Below are positions 47,839 through 58,702 of a stretch of 64,000 nt of DNA, one piece after another (the first letter of the stretch is position 1; each line of letters starts with the position of its first letter). The stretch comes from Enterobacterales bacterium (GTDB lineage: Bacteria > Pseudomonadota > Gammaproteobacteria > Enterobacterales > Kangiellaceae). Under the pieces are notes generated by a model, which saw nothing but the letters and a program-made list of their open reading frames with translations, made no database searches and was not told the origin of the DNA. The DNA lies in contig JAUZSK010000078.1 of the NCBI GenBank assembly GCA_030949565.1, positions 28,838 through 92,837 of the forward strand. The letters are read 5' to 3'. The position numbers were made by a program, and so were the translations under genes.

Positions 47839-47867
47839 ATCTCGGACAATCAAACCATGATCAATAT

Positions 47868-50800
47868 CTAACGCCTTTCAAGAGACTCTATCCTTTCAAA
47901 CATCTTTTGTAATTTTTTAGCGGAAATAGAAATTTTAGTTTTTACACTGGGTGCAAACAGGCTTAATCGATATTCTTCTAGATCCCAAAACACGGACTTT
48001 AATAATTCATGTCCTGGGTCGATGAGCTGCAAATCTTGTAGATCTTGCCACCACTCAAACCAATCTAGCCAGATTGAGAGCGCTTGGGTTTCTTTGGGGA
48101 AATTTTCAGTGATCCTTTTTATACGCCGGTAAATTCCTTCTAAATAGCGCGAATAATGACTTTCAAGGTCATCACCTAAATATAGGAAATGCTCCAATTG
48201 CCATAAGCATTTTAACTGTTGTCTAATATCCTTTATTGATGGCATACAAAACCCTGCCTCGATGCTATCTAATTGTTGATAAACATTCGCTTGAGCTTTT
48301 AACAATGCCTTTATATTGGTTAAGCGCTCTGCAATGTTTTCCGTTAGGCTTTGGCATTGTTTGCAAAAATCATTAAAGACCTGTTCTGATTCAATTGGTA
48401 GACTATATTTAGACACTAAATCAAACGCAACGGAAATGGAAATCCAATCAAATAGTTGATTGAATCCACCGGCTCGCAAATTTAACCTTTCTAAATGCTG
48501 TCTATCGGGCCAGCCATTTTTTATCGACTTAACCGCTTGCAATTGGTCAATCAATAGCAATCTTGCGATACCCTGTTGATGCGCTTGCTCTGCAAGTCGT
48601 AGCGATGAAAAGTCTTGTAGTGTGACATGATGCTGACAATCAACAATGGCATGAAAAGTTCGGATCTGCATCCCTTTTTGTTGTTGATTATACTCTAATG
48701 AAACAAATTCACTGGGCCAGGAATAATACTTTTGCTTGCTTCTGACTGTTTGATTCTGATTGTTATTTTTATTGGCCTCCTCTGGCCTTTTAAGATCAAT
48801 CAATGCATGGGTGATTTTATATTTCTTGTTGTCGACCTTATTAGTGACAAACTTCATCTTCAGATGATTGTCGATGTTATCTAAATCGATATCCTTTTCC
48901 TGCAAATTAATACCTTTTATTTGTCTAATACATTGACAAATAGTTTGCCTAAAATCAAGTGCGGAGTAATCGATGGATAAAACTTCTTTAGTGATAGCAT
49001 CCGCAGTTTCCGCCAAAGGAATCAATTGTTTACGCTTAGCTTTAACTAGATTTTTTAGAGTGGCTAAAATCTTCTGATTTAGATAACCTGGAACCAACCA
49101 ATCAAAATCCGATTGATTAAACTGTTGTAGCATTGGTGTTGGAATAGTGACGGTTACACCATCCGATGCCTCGCCCGGTGAGAACTGATAACTGAGATTA
49201 AGTTCAACGCCACGGACATTAATCTGACCGGGATATTGTTCGATACTCTGAGACTCATTTTGTGAAAGTTGTTGGCGATCAAAAGATAAGATTTTATTTC
49301 GCTTTTTCCAGTCCTTTTTTAGCCATCGACTCAGTGAACGATGACTGTTAATCGAGTCAGGTAAACGCTCCGCAAAGAGCTCGACAAAAGTGGAATCATC
49401 AATCCGGATACTTCGGTTACGCTGCTTTTGTTCCTCTAAATCAATTTCTTGTATTAGTTCTCGGTTATTGAGTATAAAAGGAAAATCCTGAGCTAACTGA
49501 TCTTTAACTAATGCTTCCGATAGAAAAATTTGTCTTGCTTGTTGCGGCTCTTGCTTTGAATAGTCCACAGGCTTCTTAACAATAACCGGCAAACCCAATA
49601 GTGTCTGATTCAGAAAAGCAGTCACCTGCCCTTTCTTTTTACGCCAATGTGGATCGTAATAGTTAGATTTGATTACATGTGGCGCAATTTTAGATAACCA
49701 TTCTGGTTCAATTGGAAAATTCCCCCGCGCATATACCTTTTCAGTCTCGAGCATTTCGGACGATACCAACCAAGTATTAGGTTTTTTGAAAAACTGAGAT
49801 GATGGATGTATCCAAACTTTTACACCTCTAGCACCTTGATAATGTGCTTCGTTAGTTTTTATCATGACATGACTAATAAAGCCGCTTACAAGACTATAAT
49901 GTACCTGAGCTGACTCGGCCTCGGTTGAACTAATGCTAATCCCTATACCTTGCACCGCTTCTTTTATTTGAAAATAGATATTGCGCCACTCAAGCCAACC
50001 TATAAAATTGATAAAATGTTTTTGGCACCAGCGCCTAAAGGCGGAAGATGAGCTAGACTCTCTTTGCGCTTTTAAAATGCGCCACATCTTTACAATCGTC
50101 ATAATATCTGAGGAATGCTCAACGAATTGCAAGTGACATTGATCCGCTTTTTGTTGCTTATCCTGTGGTCTTAGTCGAACATCTCTAACACTCAAAAAAC
50201 TGGCTATAATAATGCATTCATCCAGTAGTGATTTATCTGCATTGATCATAATTCTAGCAAGCTGTGGATCGAGCGGCAACTGCGACATTTGTTTTGCGAT
50301 GCTTGTTAATTTTTGTTGACCATCCATCGCTCCTAGTTCAAATAATTGATTAAAGGCCGCGCGCCATTGTTTTTCATCCGGTGAGTCTATAAAAGGAAAT
50401 TTTTCGACTTGGTCAACCGCCAGGGACTTTAATCTTAAAACAACAGAGGACAAATTGGTGCGTTTAATTTCAGGCGATGTATATTCAGCCCTTTGATTAT
50501 AATCATCTTCTGAATAAAGTCGAAAACAAACGCCTGCCGAAACTCTCCCACAACGCCCTTTACGTTGCTCTGCACTGGCTTGAGAAATCTTTTCTATCGG
50601 TAGCTGCTGAATTTTATTGCGATGACTGTATCGACTAATTCTTGCTGTGCCGGTATCAATAACAAAAACGATATTAGGAATGGTGAGCGAAGTTTCTGCC
50701 ACATTGGTAGCGATAATTATTTTTCTTTTAGCGTGAGGTTTAAATATTCTTTGCTGTTCCTTAATCCCTAGCCTGGCATAAAGAGGCATAATCACAACAT

Positions 50801-51779
50801 TGGGATATTTTTGTTGTTCAAGATATTTGCTGATCGCTTTTATTTCAGCCTCACCATTAGAAAAGATTAAAATATCGCCTGAGGACCGCGCAATGGCTTC
50901 GTCAATTGCTTGGTTGATTTTTGCTAGCATCGGATCTTGATCATTATTATTTGAAACCAATCCCTTGCTATTATTGCCTGAAGGACTTTTTTCTAACTCT
51001 TCCTCTAGGGGTAAGTAGTGTAACTCTACTGGAAAAGTTCTTCCCTTCAACGGTTAATATTGGTGCTTGATTAAAGTATTTTGAAAAACTTTCTGGATCA
51101 ATGGTGGCAGAGGTGACAATGACTTTTAAATCCTTACGCTTAACGCAGATTTGTTTCAAGAAGCCGAGCAGAAAATCGATATTTAAACTTCTCTCATGAG
51201 CTTCATCAATTATCACAACTTCGTATTGCTTTAATAGTGGGTCGCTTTGTAATTCTGATAACAAAATTCCATCGGTCATTAACTTAATGCGGGTGTTAGA
51301 ACTAATCTTCTGTGAAAACCTCACTGCATAGCCGACACAATCTCCAATGCCCTGCCCCATTTCTTCAGCGATTCGATTTGCTACACTGGTTGCCGCGACT
51401 CTTCGTGGTTGAGTATGCGCTATTTTGCCAGCCACACCCAACCCTGCTAGCAAACAGAGTTTAGGCAGCTGGGTAGTTTTACCACAACCCGTTTCTCCGG
51501 CAAGGATAACGATCTGATTCTCTTTTAGAAGTTTAATTATTTCTTCTTGTTTACCACTAATAGGGAGATCCGGATTTAGCTTGATAGTCGGTAATTTTCG
51601 CAGAATATCTGCGCTCTTTTGGCAAGATTTTTTGATAATGAGATCAATTTTTGCTTTTAATTGTTCAATTGGTAAATTTTTCTTTTCTCGAATGGTTAGT
51701 TTTTTTCTAGGCTCGAGACTAGACCTGAGTCACTAGTTTGAATGGTTACTTGGTATGAATTTTCAGGATTTGACTTCAT
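47868..51779 (-). CDS. hrpA: ATP-dependent RNA helicase HrpA, two frameshifts
   Basis: The full span is exactly 1304 codons, the size of HrpA, although the frame changes twice and returns. Start ATG 51779 ([14 protein letters not shown]), a first shift at an A7 run near 51705, then [13 protein letters not shown] and Walker [16 protein letters not shown]. Further DEAH-box helicase motifs are [12 protein letters not shown] and [12 protein letters not shown] second shift follows at about 51040-51055 ([12 protein letters not shown]). Then come [32 protein letters not shown], and the long HrpA C-terminal domain. HrpA unwinds RNA and rescues stalled ribosomes on mRNA in E. coli. Both shifts are at homopolymer-like runs. 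Confidence 0.92.
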
Positions 51780-51868
51780 AGAATGGTCTATTAAATACTG
51801 TTACTAGTCGATGGCGTATAATAATTATACGAATTCAGGATTTAGCAATAAATAGTAGAATAAAAATA

Positions 51869-51890
51869 AAAGCCTGCAAATTGCAGGCTT
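51869..51890 (-). terminator. Terminator of the hydrolase gene (minus strand)
   Basis: AAGCCTGCAA (51870-51879) pairs with TTGCAGGCTT (51881-51890). On the minus strand it is followed by TTATTTTTATT. It separates the hydrolase from hrpA. Confidence 0.8.
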
Positions 51891-51917
51891 CTTGATTTAA
51901 CAAATATGGCTAAAATG

Positions 51918-52745
51918 CTAGTCCCAAAATGAGTGTGGGGCTCTTAGCTCTCCAATAAACTCAGCGACAGGCTTATAAAAATCTTTATCTTCCCAATAGC
52001 CGGTATGACAGGCCGGATTCCAAGAGGTTGCTGGGCTACCGACATTAATTTCAAAATCAGCATCAACATTAGCCTCAAAATCAGCCGACAATCCTTTTAA
52101 AGGGTACGCAACAATATCATCCTTATCGTAGAAGTTATACCAGCGAGAGCGTTTAGCTAAATCTTCCGGTAATGCCGACCCTGTAATTTTGCAAGACTTA
52201 CCCAACTCAGAATCAATTCCTTGTAATGAATACATTCCCATAGGATTGCCAAAGGTGACATAGCCAGCAAGTGTTTTCATGGTTTCAAAATTACTGAGAT
52301 CTGATTCACTATTTTGCATCGTTCGAATAAAATGTGTCATCATGACACCACCGTACGAATGTGCAAGGACCACCAAAGGTGTTTCATTTGGGTCAACACG
52401 ACGATGCGAAGAAAACTTGCGCATCCCATCCTTTATGCGATTATTGATGGCTTCGTAAATTTCCGTACCCGGTGAGTATAGTAAAGCTAACGCCTGAGTG
52501 TCTGTCATTATTTGACGAAGATTCTGATAGGCTAAATCGCCCTTGTAATTAGCCTTATTTCTAAAGCTTTCCAGCTCTTCTTTAACTAAATCAGCCCAGT
52601 ATATTTCAAAAAATAGTAAATCATCTTCTAAACGCCCCTCAGCGCCTTTTATGTATTCTTCGGTAATTCGATGTTTGAGTTCAACTGAATAGAACTCGTC
52701 TTCACTACCTAGTCCATGAATTACAGCTATTGCAAGTCTTTTCAT
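51918..52745 (-). CDS. Alpha/beta hydrolase, lipase- or esterase-like
   Basis: 275 residues, no signal peptide. An N-terminal strand followed by HGLGSEDEF forms the oxyanion-hole region, and the nucleophile serine lies in VVLAHSYGGVMMTHF, a variant of the GxSxG elbow. Likely acid and base residues are Asp in FYDKDDIVAYPL and His near the end (PACHTGYW). The family is close to predicted lipases or esterases of gammaproteobacteria; the substrate is unknown. It stands alone, with a terminator downstream and 341 bases to the next gene upstream. Confidence 0.75.
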   Translation of the reverse strand: MKRLAIAVIHGLGSEDEFYSVELKHRITEEYIKGAEGRLEDDLLFFEIYWADLVKEELESFRNKANYKGDLAYQNLRQIMTDTQALALLYSPGTEIYEAINNRIKDGMRKFSSHRRVDPNETPLVVLAHSYGGVMMTHFIRTMQNSESDLSNFETMKTLAGYVTFGNPMGMYSLQGIDSELGKSCKITGSALPEDLAKRSRWYNFYDKDDIVAYPLKGLSADFEANVDADFEINVGSPATSWNPACHTGYWEDKDFYKPVAEFIGELRAPHSFWD

Positions 52746-53086
52746 TGGTTTTCCTCTTTATTTTTGTGATGTTCAATTGGGATTTAATAGATTTCCAAGT
52801 CCTTGTTAAGACGAACTACCACCGGAAAATATTTCAATTGGCTTATCAGTGTCTTTCTGAACCCAATAATATGCTAATCAAACCTAATTTACTAGTCGAG
52901 ATAGGTTTAACAAGCTCGACGAACTTCTTTTATAGATGTAAATGGTCCTTTATTAATGAATTTTAACATTTTCTAGCTATTGGTGCTCTTTGAGTAAATT
53001 GTCCAGTGGTTTAAATAAAAAAACCGGTATCAGAGATACCGGTTTAAAGGTTGAATATAGGTCAACTTTTTTGGGTTAACGCTTAC
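52746..53086. other. Intergenic region between the hydrolase and the PKD protein
   Basis: 341 bases. A plus-strand frame of 78 codons (52730-52966) starts inside the hydrolase gene and has no recognisable features, so I do not call it. The only clear element is the terminator at 53021-53045. Confidence 0.5.
53021..53045 (-). terminator. Terminator of the PKD-protein gene
   Basis: AAACCGGTATC (53021-53031) pairs with GATACCGGTTT (53035-53045) around a 3-base loop. On the minus strand a T-rich tract follows. Confidence 0.85.
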
Positions 53087-56000
53087 TTAGGGATTCCAAG
53101 TAGTGTTGAGACTCACCCCTGAATAGCTGCTGTATGCTCGGATACTAATGTACCAAGTACCAGCGGCGGGGTTATTGAAGCTACAGGTTTCACTATTACC
53201 TGTTTTGTAAGGGCGACAATCATATTTTGTGGTGGTTGGTTGACCAGCTTGTCGAACATAAAGATCGGCGTCACCAGAACCACCAGACATGTTGACATTA
53301 AGTGTTGCCATACCAGCGGGCAGAGTTACCGAATAATGGTCCCAAGCGCCGGTAGAACCGCTTAGATTAGTTTGTGACATGCTACCACCGTTACCACCGC
53401 CACCAGAACCAGGCGCCGTATAGCTGGCTGTCAAACTAACACCACTATAAGCTGAATAAGCCCGAATCATAACGTGGTATGTACCAGCCTGAATATTATT
53501 AATGTTACAGGTTTCAGAGTTACCACCGATATAAGGTCGGCAATCATAACTTGCAGTGGTAGGAGCAGAACCAAACTTAACGTATAAATCCGCATCTCCC
53601 GTACCACCATTAATAACAAACTTCAGATTTGTCGCACCAGCGGGAACATCCATAGTGTAGAAAACTTCACCATTTCTTGCGTCTGAAAGGTTAGTCACTA
53701 CTACACCATTTTGTAGCTGATTAGTTCCACCTGGTGGCGCCGTAACAGTGACCACATTGGTAATATTTGAGGTAGCGCCAAGATCATCAGTTACCGTGAG
53801 AATCACATTATAACTTCCTGCATTGACGAAGCTATGACTCGAAGTTACGCCAGTACCGGTCGTTCCATCACCATAGTTCCATGCATAAGACGCGATGCTA
53901 CCATCGGCATCATTACTTGCTGAAGCATCGAAGTTACAAGCAAGATCGGTACAGGAATTAGTGAAACTGGCACTCGGCGCTTGGTTTGCTGCTGCCGTCA
54001 CAGTTAACGCACTACTGCTAGTGGCACTAGCACCTTGGTTATCAGTTACTGTCAGTTGCACTGTATAGGTTCCTGCTGAAGCATAGGTATGTGATGGATT
54101 AAATCCACTACCGGTGCTGCCATCACCAAAACTCCAAGCGTAGGAAGCAATTGAACCATCGGCATCAGAGCTAGCAGAAGCATCGAAACTACAGCCTAAA
54201 TCAATACAAGTTTGAGTAAAGCTAGCGGTTGGCGCCTGATTGGCAGGTGCCGTTACCACAACACTGGTTGAAGTGCTATTGGTCGCTCCCTGATTATCAG
54301 TAACAGTTAAACCAACGGTATAGGTTCCAGCCGCGGCATAACTATGGCTTGCGGTGACACCACTTGCACTAGAACCATCACCAAAACTCCATGCGTAACT
54401 AGCGACTGTACCATCGGAATCGCTACTGGCTGAAGCATCAAAACTACAACTAAGGTTACTACAGTTATTTGTGAAACTAGCCATCGGTGGTTGATTTACT
54501 GGTGCTGAAACTGTCACCGAACTAGTTGCGGTGTTAGTCGCTCCCTGATCGTCGGTAACGGTTAAGCTGATACCATAAGTACCGGCCGCAGCATAAGTAT
54601 GACTTGCGGTGACACCACTACCGGTAGAACCGTCACCAAAGTCCCATGCGTAGGAGACTAGTGTACCATCGGCATCAGCGCTGGTTGAACCATCGAATGA
54701 ACAAGATAAATCAGTACAACTGCTAGTTAATGCTGCCGTCGGAGGTTGATTAACTACCGCTGCAGCGACCGTCACCACGCTACTCGAGGTATTAGTCGCG
54801 CCTTGATTGTCAGTCACCGTTAACTGAACCGTATAACTACCATCCAGCGTATAGTTATGACTTGCTGTTACGCCGGTAGCTGTCGCGCCGTCACCAAAGT
54901 CCCATGCATAACTTGCAATAGAACCGTCTGCATCGGAACTGGCTGATGCATCAAAATTACAGGCTAAATCGGTACAGCTATTGGTAAAAGCAGCGGTTGG
55001 CGCTTGGTTAGTCGCAACTGTATAAGAACCAGTTAAACTAACACCCGAATAGGCGGCATAAGCACGGATCATAATGTGATAGGTGCCGGTCTGTGGGTTT
55101 GACACACTACAGGTCTCCGAATTGCCATTAAGATAAGGACGGCAATCATAGGTTGATGTGTTTGGTTGTTGACCAAATCGCATATAGAGATCCGCATCAC
55201 CCGAGCCGCCGTTAATCACAAACGACAAATTTGAGGCCCCTGCAGGAACATCCATAGTGAAAAATTGCTCGTCTAAACGCGGTCCCGATAAGTTGCTCAC
55301 CGCAACACCATTTTGTAGCACATTACCACCACCGCCACCGGCTGATGTAACGCTCACAATCGAAGAACTAGCGGAGGACGCATTGGCATTATCGGTGACG
55401 GTTAGAGTCGTAGTATAACTGCCAGCGGTTGCATAAGTATGCGTAGCCGTAACCCCTGTCGCGGTAGAGCCGTCGCCAAAATTCCAACTATAACTGCTGA
55501 TGCTACCATCGGGATCAGTTGAAGCGGAAGCATCAAAACTACAGCTCAAATTGGTACAATTATTAGTAAACGAAGCTATTGGTGATACATTGCCACCACC
55601 CCCGCCGCCGGTTCCACAAGAGTCAAACTTAAACTTAGAGATATGGGTTCCCCATTGCCCACCTGATTTTCCATACTCACCAGTGAACCAAAAGGTACAT
55701 TCATCCACAGGATCGACCGCCAAATGACTGTAATCACCCCAGCGATTGCTAGAAACTCCTGAAGTACCATTTACTAGAATAGTTTCAGGTTGATTCATAC
55801 TTCCGTTTGCATCATTGGCTAGACGACCGGTATAGCGGATACCTGGGAAATCATTGGCGCTGCCCCAACTGTAAGCTAAAGCGACATTACCGTCTTTATC
55901 CATCGCGACCGAGCCCATCCAGCGATTCTTAGAATCGGGAGCATAGGTGCCTTCTTGATATAGACTCCAGGAACCACCACCAGAACGGCGTAATTCAAAC

Positions 56001-57277
56001 CATCGAATACCACCTTGATCATTGCCATTGACATCAGTAACAAAATTACCTAGTAATGTTTCATAGCTACCAAAGTTGCGATATTGAACCCGGAACATGG
56101 GTTCTCTTAAAGGATCAAGGTTAGAGCTAGAGCCGGATTGAGCAAAACATGAAAATGCGGTTAAACCACAGAGTGTTGAATCAAATTCTGCAATGCCTAT
56201 ATCTGAAACTTTAGAAAATGTGGAATTTCCTGTATTCGCGAAATCCGCGTTGAGCTTCCATAATTCGATATAATCTTGATTTGGATTATTACTATTCGAG
56301 TTATGCACCTCATCATCTCTATGTCTTAAAAAATATCCAGAGGATGCTAGCGGCATATTTGTACTACCATCATGATCCACAGGCGTTATCATCTGAAAAC
56401 CAAATCCGGCTAGTTTGGTTGCCGTTAAACGGATAAAATTAGCCGAAGCTCCGGTTAACATAGCACTGCGATTGAATGCGTAAACCGTCGGGTTGGTTTC
56501 ATTAGTACCAACATAATAGGCATCCGCTCCAACACCATATTTTGGATAATCAGGAAATGTTGGCGAGGCAAAAGCGTACGCCCACCAGCCACCAGATACC
56601 GGATCGGACGTTTTGGAAATATACACGCATAGATTGTTGCCAGAAGTAGAAAACTCACTGAGCATCCAACGATTGGCGGCTTCATCAAAAAGAATAATCG
56701 GATCGCCCGCCCCAGTGGCACATTGACCACTACCCAGCGTTTCCATATTGATAGGACCAGCAACCAAACTCCCATCGGTTTTGTTGTACACAGAAAAAAT
56801 CGAACCGCTATTTCCGTTAATTGACTGAATATAGTAATTGAGACCAACGTCTCCCGTCGGATCAGGTGGGTTAACCCCAGTAAATCCACTTCCATCAAAC
56901 ACCTGCTGCACAATTCGAGAATTTTCAGCTGGCGTGTTATTAGACGCTGTTTTCTGTTGCATCATTAGTTTATCAAAAGGACTCTTTACTTGATTTTTAG
57001 GTGCTCCCGGTAGCACAAAATCGGCTGCAAACCGGCGTCTAGGCATATCTTTAATTGCGTCGCCCGCTTGCCAAGCACTGGCCGTTGGTATGCTCCTTAA
57101 ATCAATATCCAGACTTTTAGGCGTCACCATAGGTGATGCCCAAACATTTCCGGTTGGGATTGTTATATTAGGTTCATTCTCTGACATTGTTACTGCTTGC
57201 GCTCCGATACTGCTCGTTAGTATCGCTATTGCAGAGAACTTCAAAAAGGAATAGGACTTATTTGTATTTTTTGTCAC
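53087..57277 (-). CDS. Large secreted PKD/PPC-domain protein
   Basis: 1396 residues with a signal peptide (cleavage after about residue 28, SIGAQA). A short segment with DIDLRSIP and WQAGDAI follows. Next is a region of about 450 residues (VFDGSGFTGVNPPDPTGDVG, NRWMLSEFSTSGNNLCVYIS) resembling beta-propeller-like secreted domains. Then come six PKD domains (repeats of CSFDASAS, DADGSIASYAW, FGDGS) with three PPC (bacterial pre-peptidase C-terminal) domains: one after the first PKD and two at the end (GDADLY, YDCRPY, GNSETC). There is no catalytic site that I can see, so it may be a surface adhesin or polymer-binding protein exported by type II secretion. It is intact despite its length. Confidence 0.85.
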   Translation of the reverse strand: MTKNTNKSYSFLKFSAIAILTSSIGAQAVTMSENEPNITIPTGNVWASPMVTPKSLDIDLRSIPTASAWQAGDAIKDMPRRRFAADFVLPGAPKNQVKSPFDKLMMQQKTASNNTPAENSRIVQQVFDGSGFTGVNPPDPTGDVGLNYYIQSINGNSGSIFSVYNKTDGSLVAGPINMETLGSGQCATGAGDPIILFDEAANRWMLSEFSTSGNNLCVYISKTSDPVSGGWWAYAFASPTFPDYPKYGVGADAYYVGTNETNPTVYAFNRSAMLTGASANFIRLTATKLAGFGFQMITPVDHDGSTNMPLASSGYFLRHRDDEVHNSNSNNPNQDYIELWKLNADFANTGNSTFSKVSDIGIAEFDSTLCGLTAFSCFAQSGSSSNLDPLREPMFRVQYRNFGSYETLLGNFVTDVNGNDQGGIRWFELRRSGGGSWSLYQEGTYAPDSKNRWMGSVAMDKDGNVALAYSWGSANDFPGIRYTGRLANDANGSMNQPETILVNGTSGVSSNRWGDYSHLAVDPVDECTFWFTGEYGKSGGQWGTHISKFKFDSCGTGGGGGGNVSPIASFTNNCTNLSCSFDASASTDPDGSISSYSWNFGDGSTATGVTATHTYATAGSYTTTLTVTDNANASSASSSIVSVTSAGGGGGNVLQNGVAVSNLSGPRLDEQFFTMDVPAGASNLSFVINGGSGDADLYMRFGQQPNTSTYDCRPYLNGNSETCSVSNPQTGTYHIMIRAYAAYSGVSLTGSYTVATNQAPTAAFTNSCTDLACNFDASASSDADGSIASYAWDFGDGATATGVTASHNYTLDGSYTVQLTVTDNQGATNTSSSVVTVAAAVVNQPPTAALTSSCTDLSCSFDGSTSADADGTLVSYAWDFGDGSTGSGVTASHTYAAAGTYGISLTVTDDQGATNTATSSVTVSAPVNQPPMASFTNNCSNLSCSFDASASSDSDGTVASYAWSFGDGSSASGVTASHSYAAAGTYTVGLTVTDNQGATNSTSTSVVVTAPANQAPTASFTQTCIDLGCSFDASASSDADGSIASYAWSFGDGSTGSGFNPSHTYASAGTYTVQLTVTDNQGASATSSSALTVTAAANQAPSASFTNSCTDLACNFDASASNDADGSIASYAWNYGDGTTGTGVTSSHSFVNAGSYNVILTVTDDLGATSNITNVVTVTAPPGGTNQLQNGVVVTNLSDARNGEVFYTMDVPAGATNLKFVINGGTGDADLYVKFGSAPTTASYDCRPYIGGNSETCNINNIQAGTYHVMIRAYSAYSGVSLTASYTAPGSGGGGNGGSMSQTNLSGSTGAWDHYSVTLPAGMATLNVNMSGGSGDADLYVRQAGQPTTTKYDCRPYKTGNSETCSFNNPAAGTWYISIRAYSSYSGVSLNTTWNP

Positions 57278-57575
57278 GTTAGCACCCTTTTAAGTTAGTG
57301 AGTTTAATGCTACAAAATATTTTGCTAGCAGCCCTTCTTAGGCATAAAATTCATAGCAAAAAAATATCGAGCATTAATGTTTTGTGTTTTCTCCACTAAA
57401 CAGTGGAAATTAGCAGAATAAAAATACAACATTCATTAAATAATAGTAGGGAAATATTACCGAAAAATTGAGATATCAACTGGATTGGTTAAATCTTGTT
57501 CACAAAATAGGATTAATAGATTAAATTAAAATGATTGATCGATTTTTCGTTGATAAAATCTTAATAAACTAGCGT
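57278..57575. other. Upstream region of the PKD-protein gene
   Basis: 298 AT-rich bases with no gene, repeat or strong hairpin. It should hold the promoter of the PKD-protein gene, separating it from the lipoprotein gene upstream. Confidence 0.35.
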
Positions 57576-58514
57576 TTAATGGTTCTTTTTATCATCTCGA
57601 TTATAAATAGGATCGCCTGGTTTCCAAGGAGTTGATTTTTTAATTTGCCTTAGATCAATATCCACTGAAGTGGCATTTACAGGTTTTACCGAGTGAACCA
57701 ATTCTGGCGGTTTAACGGTAAGAATAGTGATATTGCCGGAATGAGAAACTAATGAAATGTCAGACTCTCCATCGCCTAGTATTAAAGGCGGTAGTTTTGA
57801 AACCACTTGACCATTTAGTGATATTTCACCTTGCGTTTCAGCTTTGAGTGATATCGACATATCATTAAATATTTCAGCCTTAATGGTACCGCTATCGCTG
57901 CTTATTTTAGACAGTCCGCGCAACTTTTGGCCACGTAATTTCAGCTTGATATTACCGGACTCAGTCGCTATTTTTAATAGTCCACGAGTATCAATCTGAA
58001 TATCACCGGAATGTGAGGATGCTTCAACATGACTAGCTGATTTGTCTATCTTAATTAAGCCTTTATCTGTTTTAGCTAAAATACTGACATCATCTGGAAA
58101 CAATACCGATACATCGGTACGACCTCTTAATTGACCCTGTTGATCATGTATAGACTCTGGATATTTGACGCTTATTTTTACAAACTGTTCATTCTCCTCG
58201 GTCTCAAAGCTTGGGGTCAAAGCATGATCGCCAATTAATTGAAAGGTAGCATGTAGATAAACCATTCGGTCCGAGTGATTTCTGGAACGGATACTGCCAT
58301 ATGGGTTTTCAATAATCACTAATTTTGAGGCCGGGATTTCACCCTGCCAATCATAACTTTTTATCTCTAGGTGAGGTGCTTGAGTCGCTTGGTTATCACT
58401 AGGCAGGTTAGATTGAGATATTAAAGTGGTTGGAGTTGAATCATTGCAAGCAAATAGAATCAAACCAATGAAACAATAAATGATAAACAAAACAAACTTT
58501 GAATAACTGCTCAT
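57576..58514 (-). CDS. DUF4097-like lipoprotein sharing a motif with the PKD protein
   Basis: 312 residues with a lipobox ending FAC (Cys23). The middle is a beta-helix of short repeats (GLIKIDKSASHVEASSHSGD, IATESGNIKLKLRG, KISSDSGTIKAEIF, LVSHSGNITIL), the pattern of DUF4097-type putative adhesins. The C-terminus has SVDIDLRQIKKSTPWKPGDPI, nearly the same as a segment just after the signal peptide of the neighbouring PKD protein. Both genes point the same way, 298 bases apart. A joint envelope role is inferred. Confidence 0.7.
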   Translation of the reverse strand: MSSYSKFVLFIIYCFIGLILFACNDSTPTTLISQSNLPSDNQATQAPHLEIKSYDWQGEIPASKLVIIENPYGSIRSRNHSDRMVYLHATFQLIGDHALTPSFETEENEQFVKISVKYPESIHDQQGQLRGRTDVSVLFPDDVSILAKTDKGLIKIDKSASHVEASSHSGDIQIDTRGLLKIATESGNIKLKLRGQKLRGLSKISSDSGTIKAEIFNDMSISLKAETQGEISLNGQVVSKLPPLILGDGESDISLVSHSGNITILTVKPPELVHSVKPVNATSVDIDLRQIKKSTPWKPGDPIYNRDDKKNH

Positions 58515-58640
58515 AATTTTAAAACGGGCCTTATTTTGCTAGCAATTTATTTTTAGGAAAAAAGTAATGCAATTCTTTCTAGCATAATATGTCACTTATA
58601 TAAACATTGTAAAGCCGATAAAATAATTTTAACAGGGCAT

Positions 58641-58670
58641 TAGGTCATTAACTGGCATTAACTGGCATTA
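58641..58670. repeat. Short tandem repeat, 10-base unit
   Basis: ACTGGCATTA occurs twice in tandem (58651-58670), preceded by related degenerate units (GGTCATTA, GGGCATTA). It is noncoding. No function is proposed. Confidence 0.6.
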
Positions 58671-58702
58671 AAAGAATATACTAATTAAAGATCATACAAA
58701 CA

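Noticed and set aside
52730..52966. Plus-strand 78-codon frame
   Set aside because: It begins inside the hydrolase gene on the other strand, has no ribosome site and no recognisable composition.
55500..56913. Frames overlapping the PKD-protein gene
   Set aside because: These are shadows of a long intact gene with clear domain structure.
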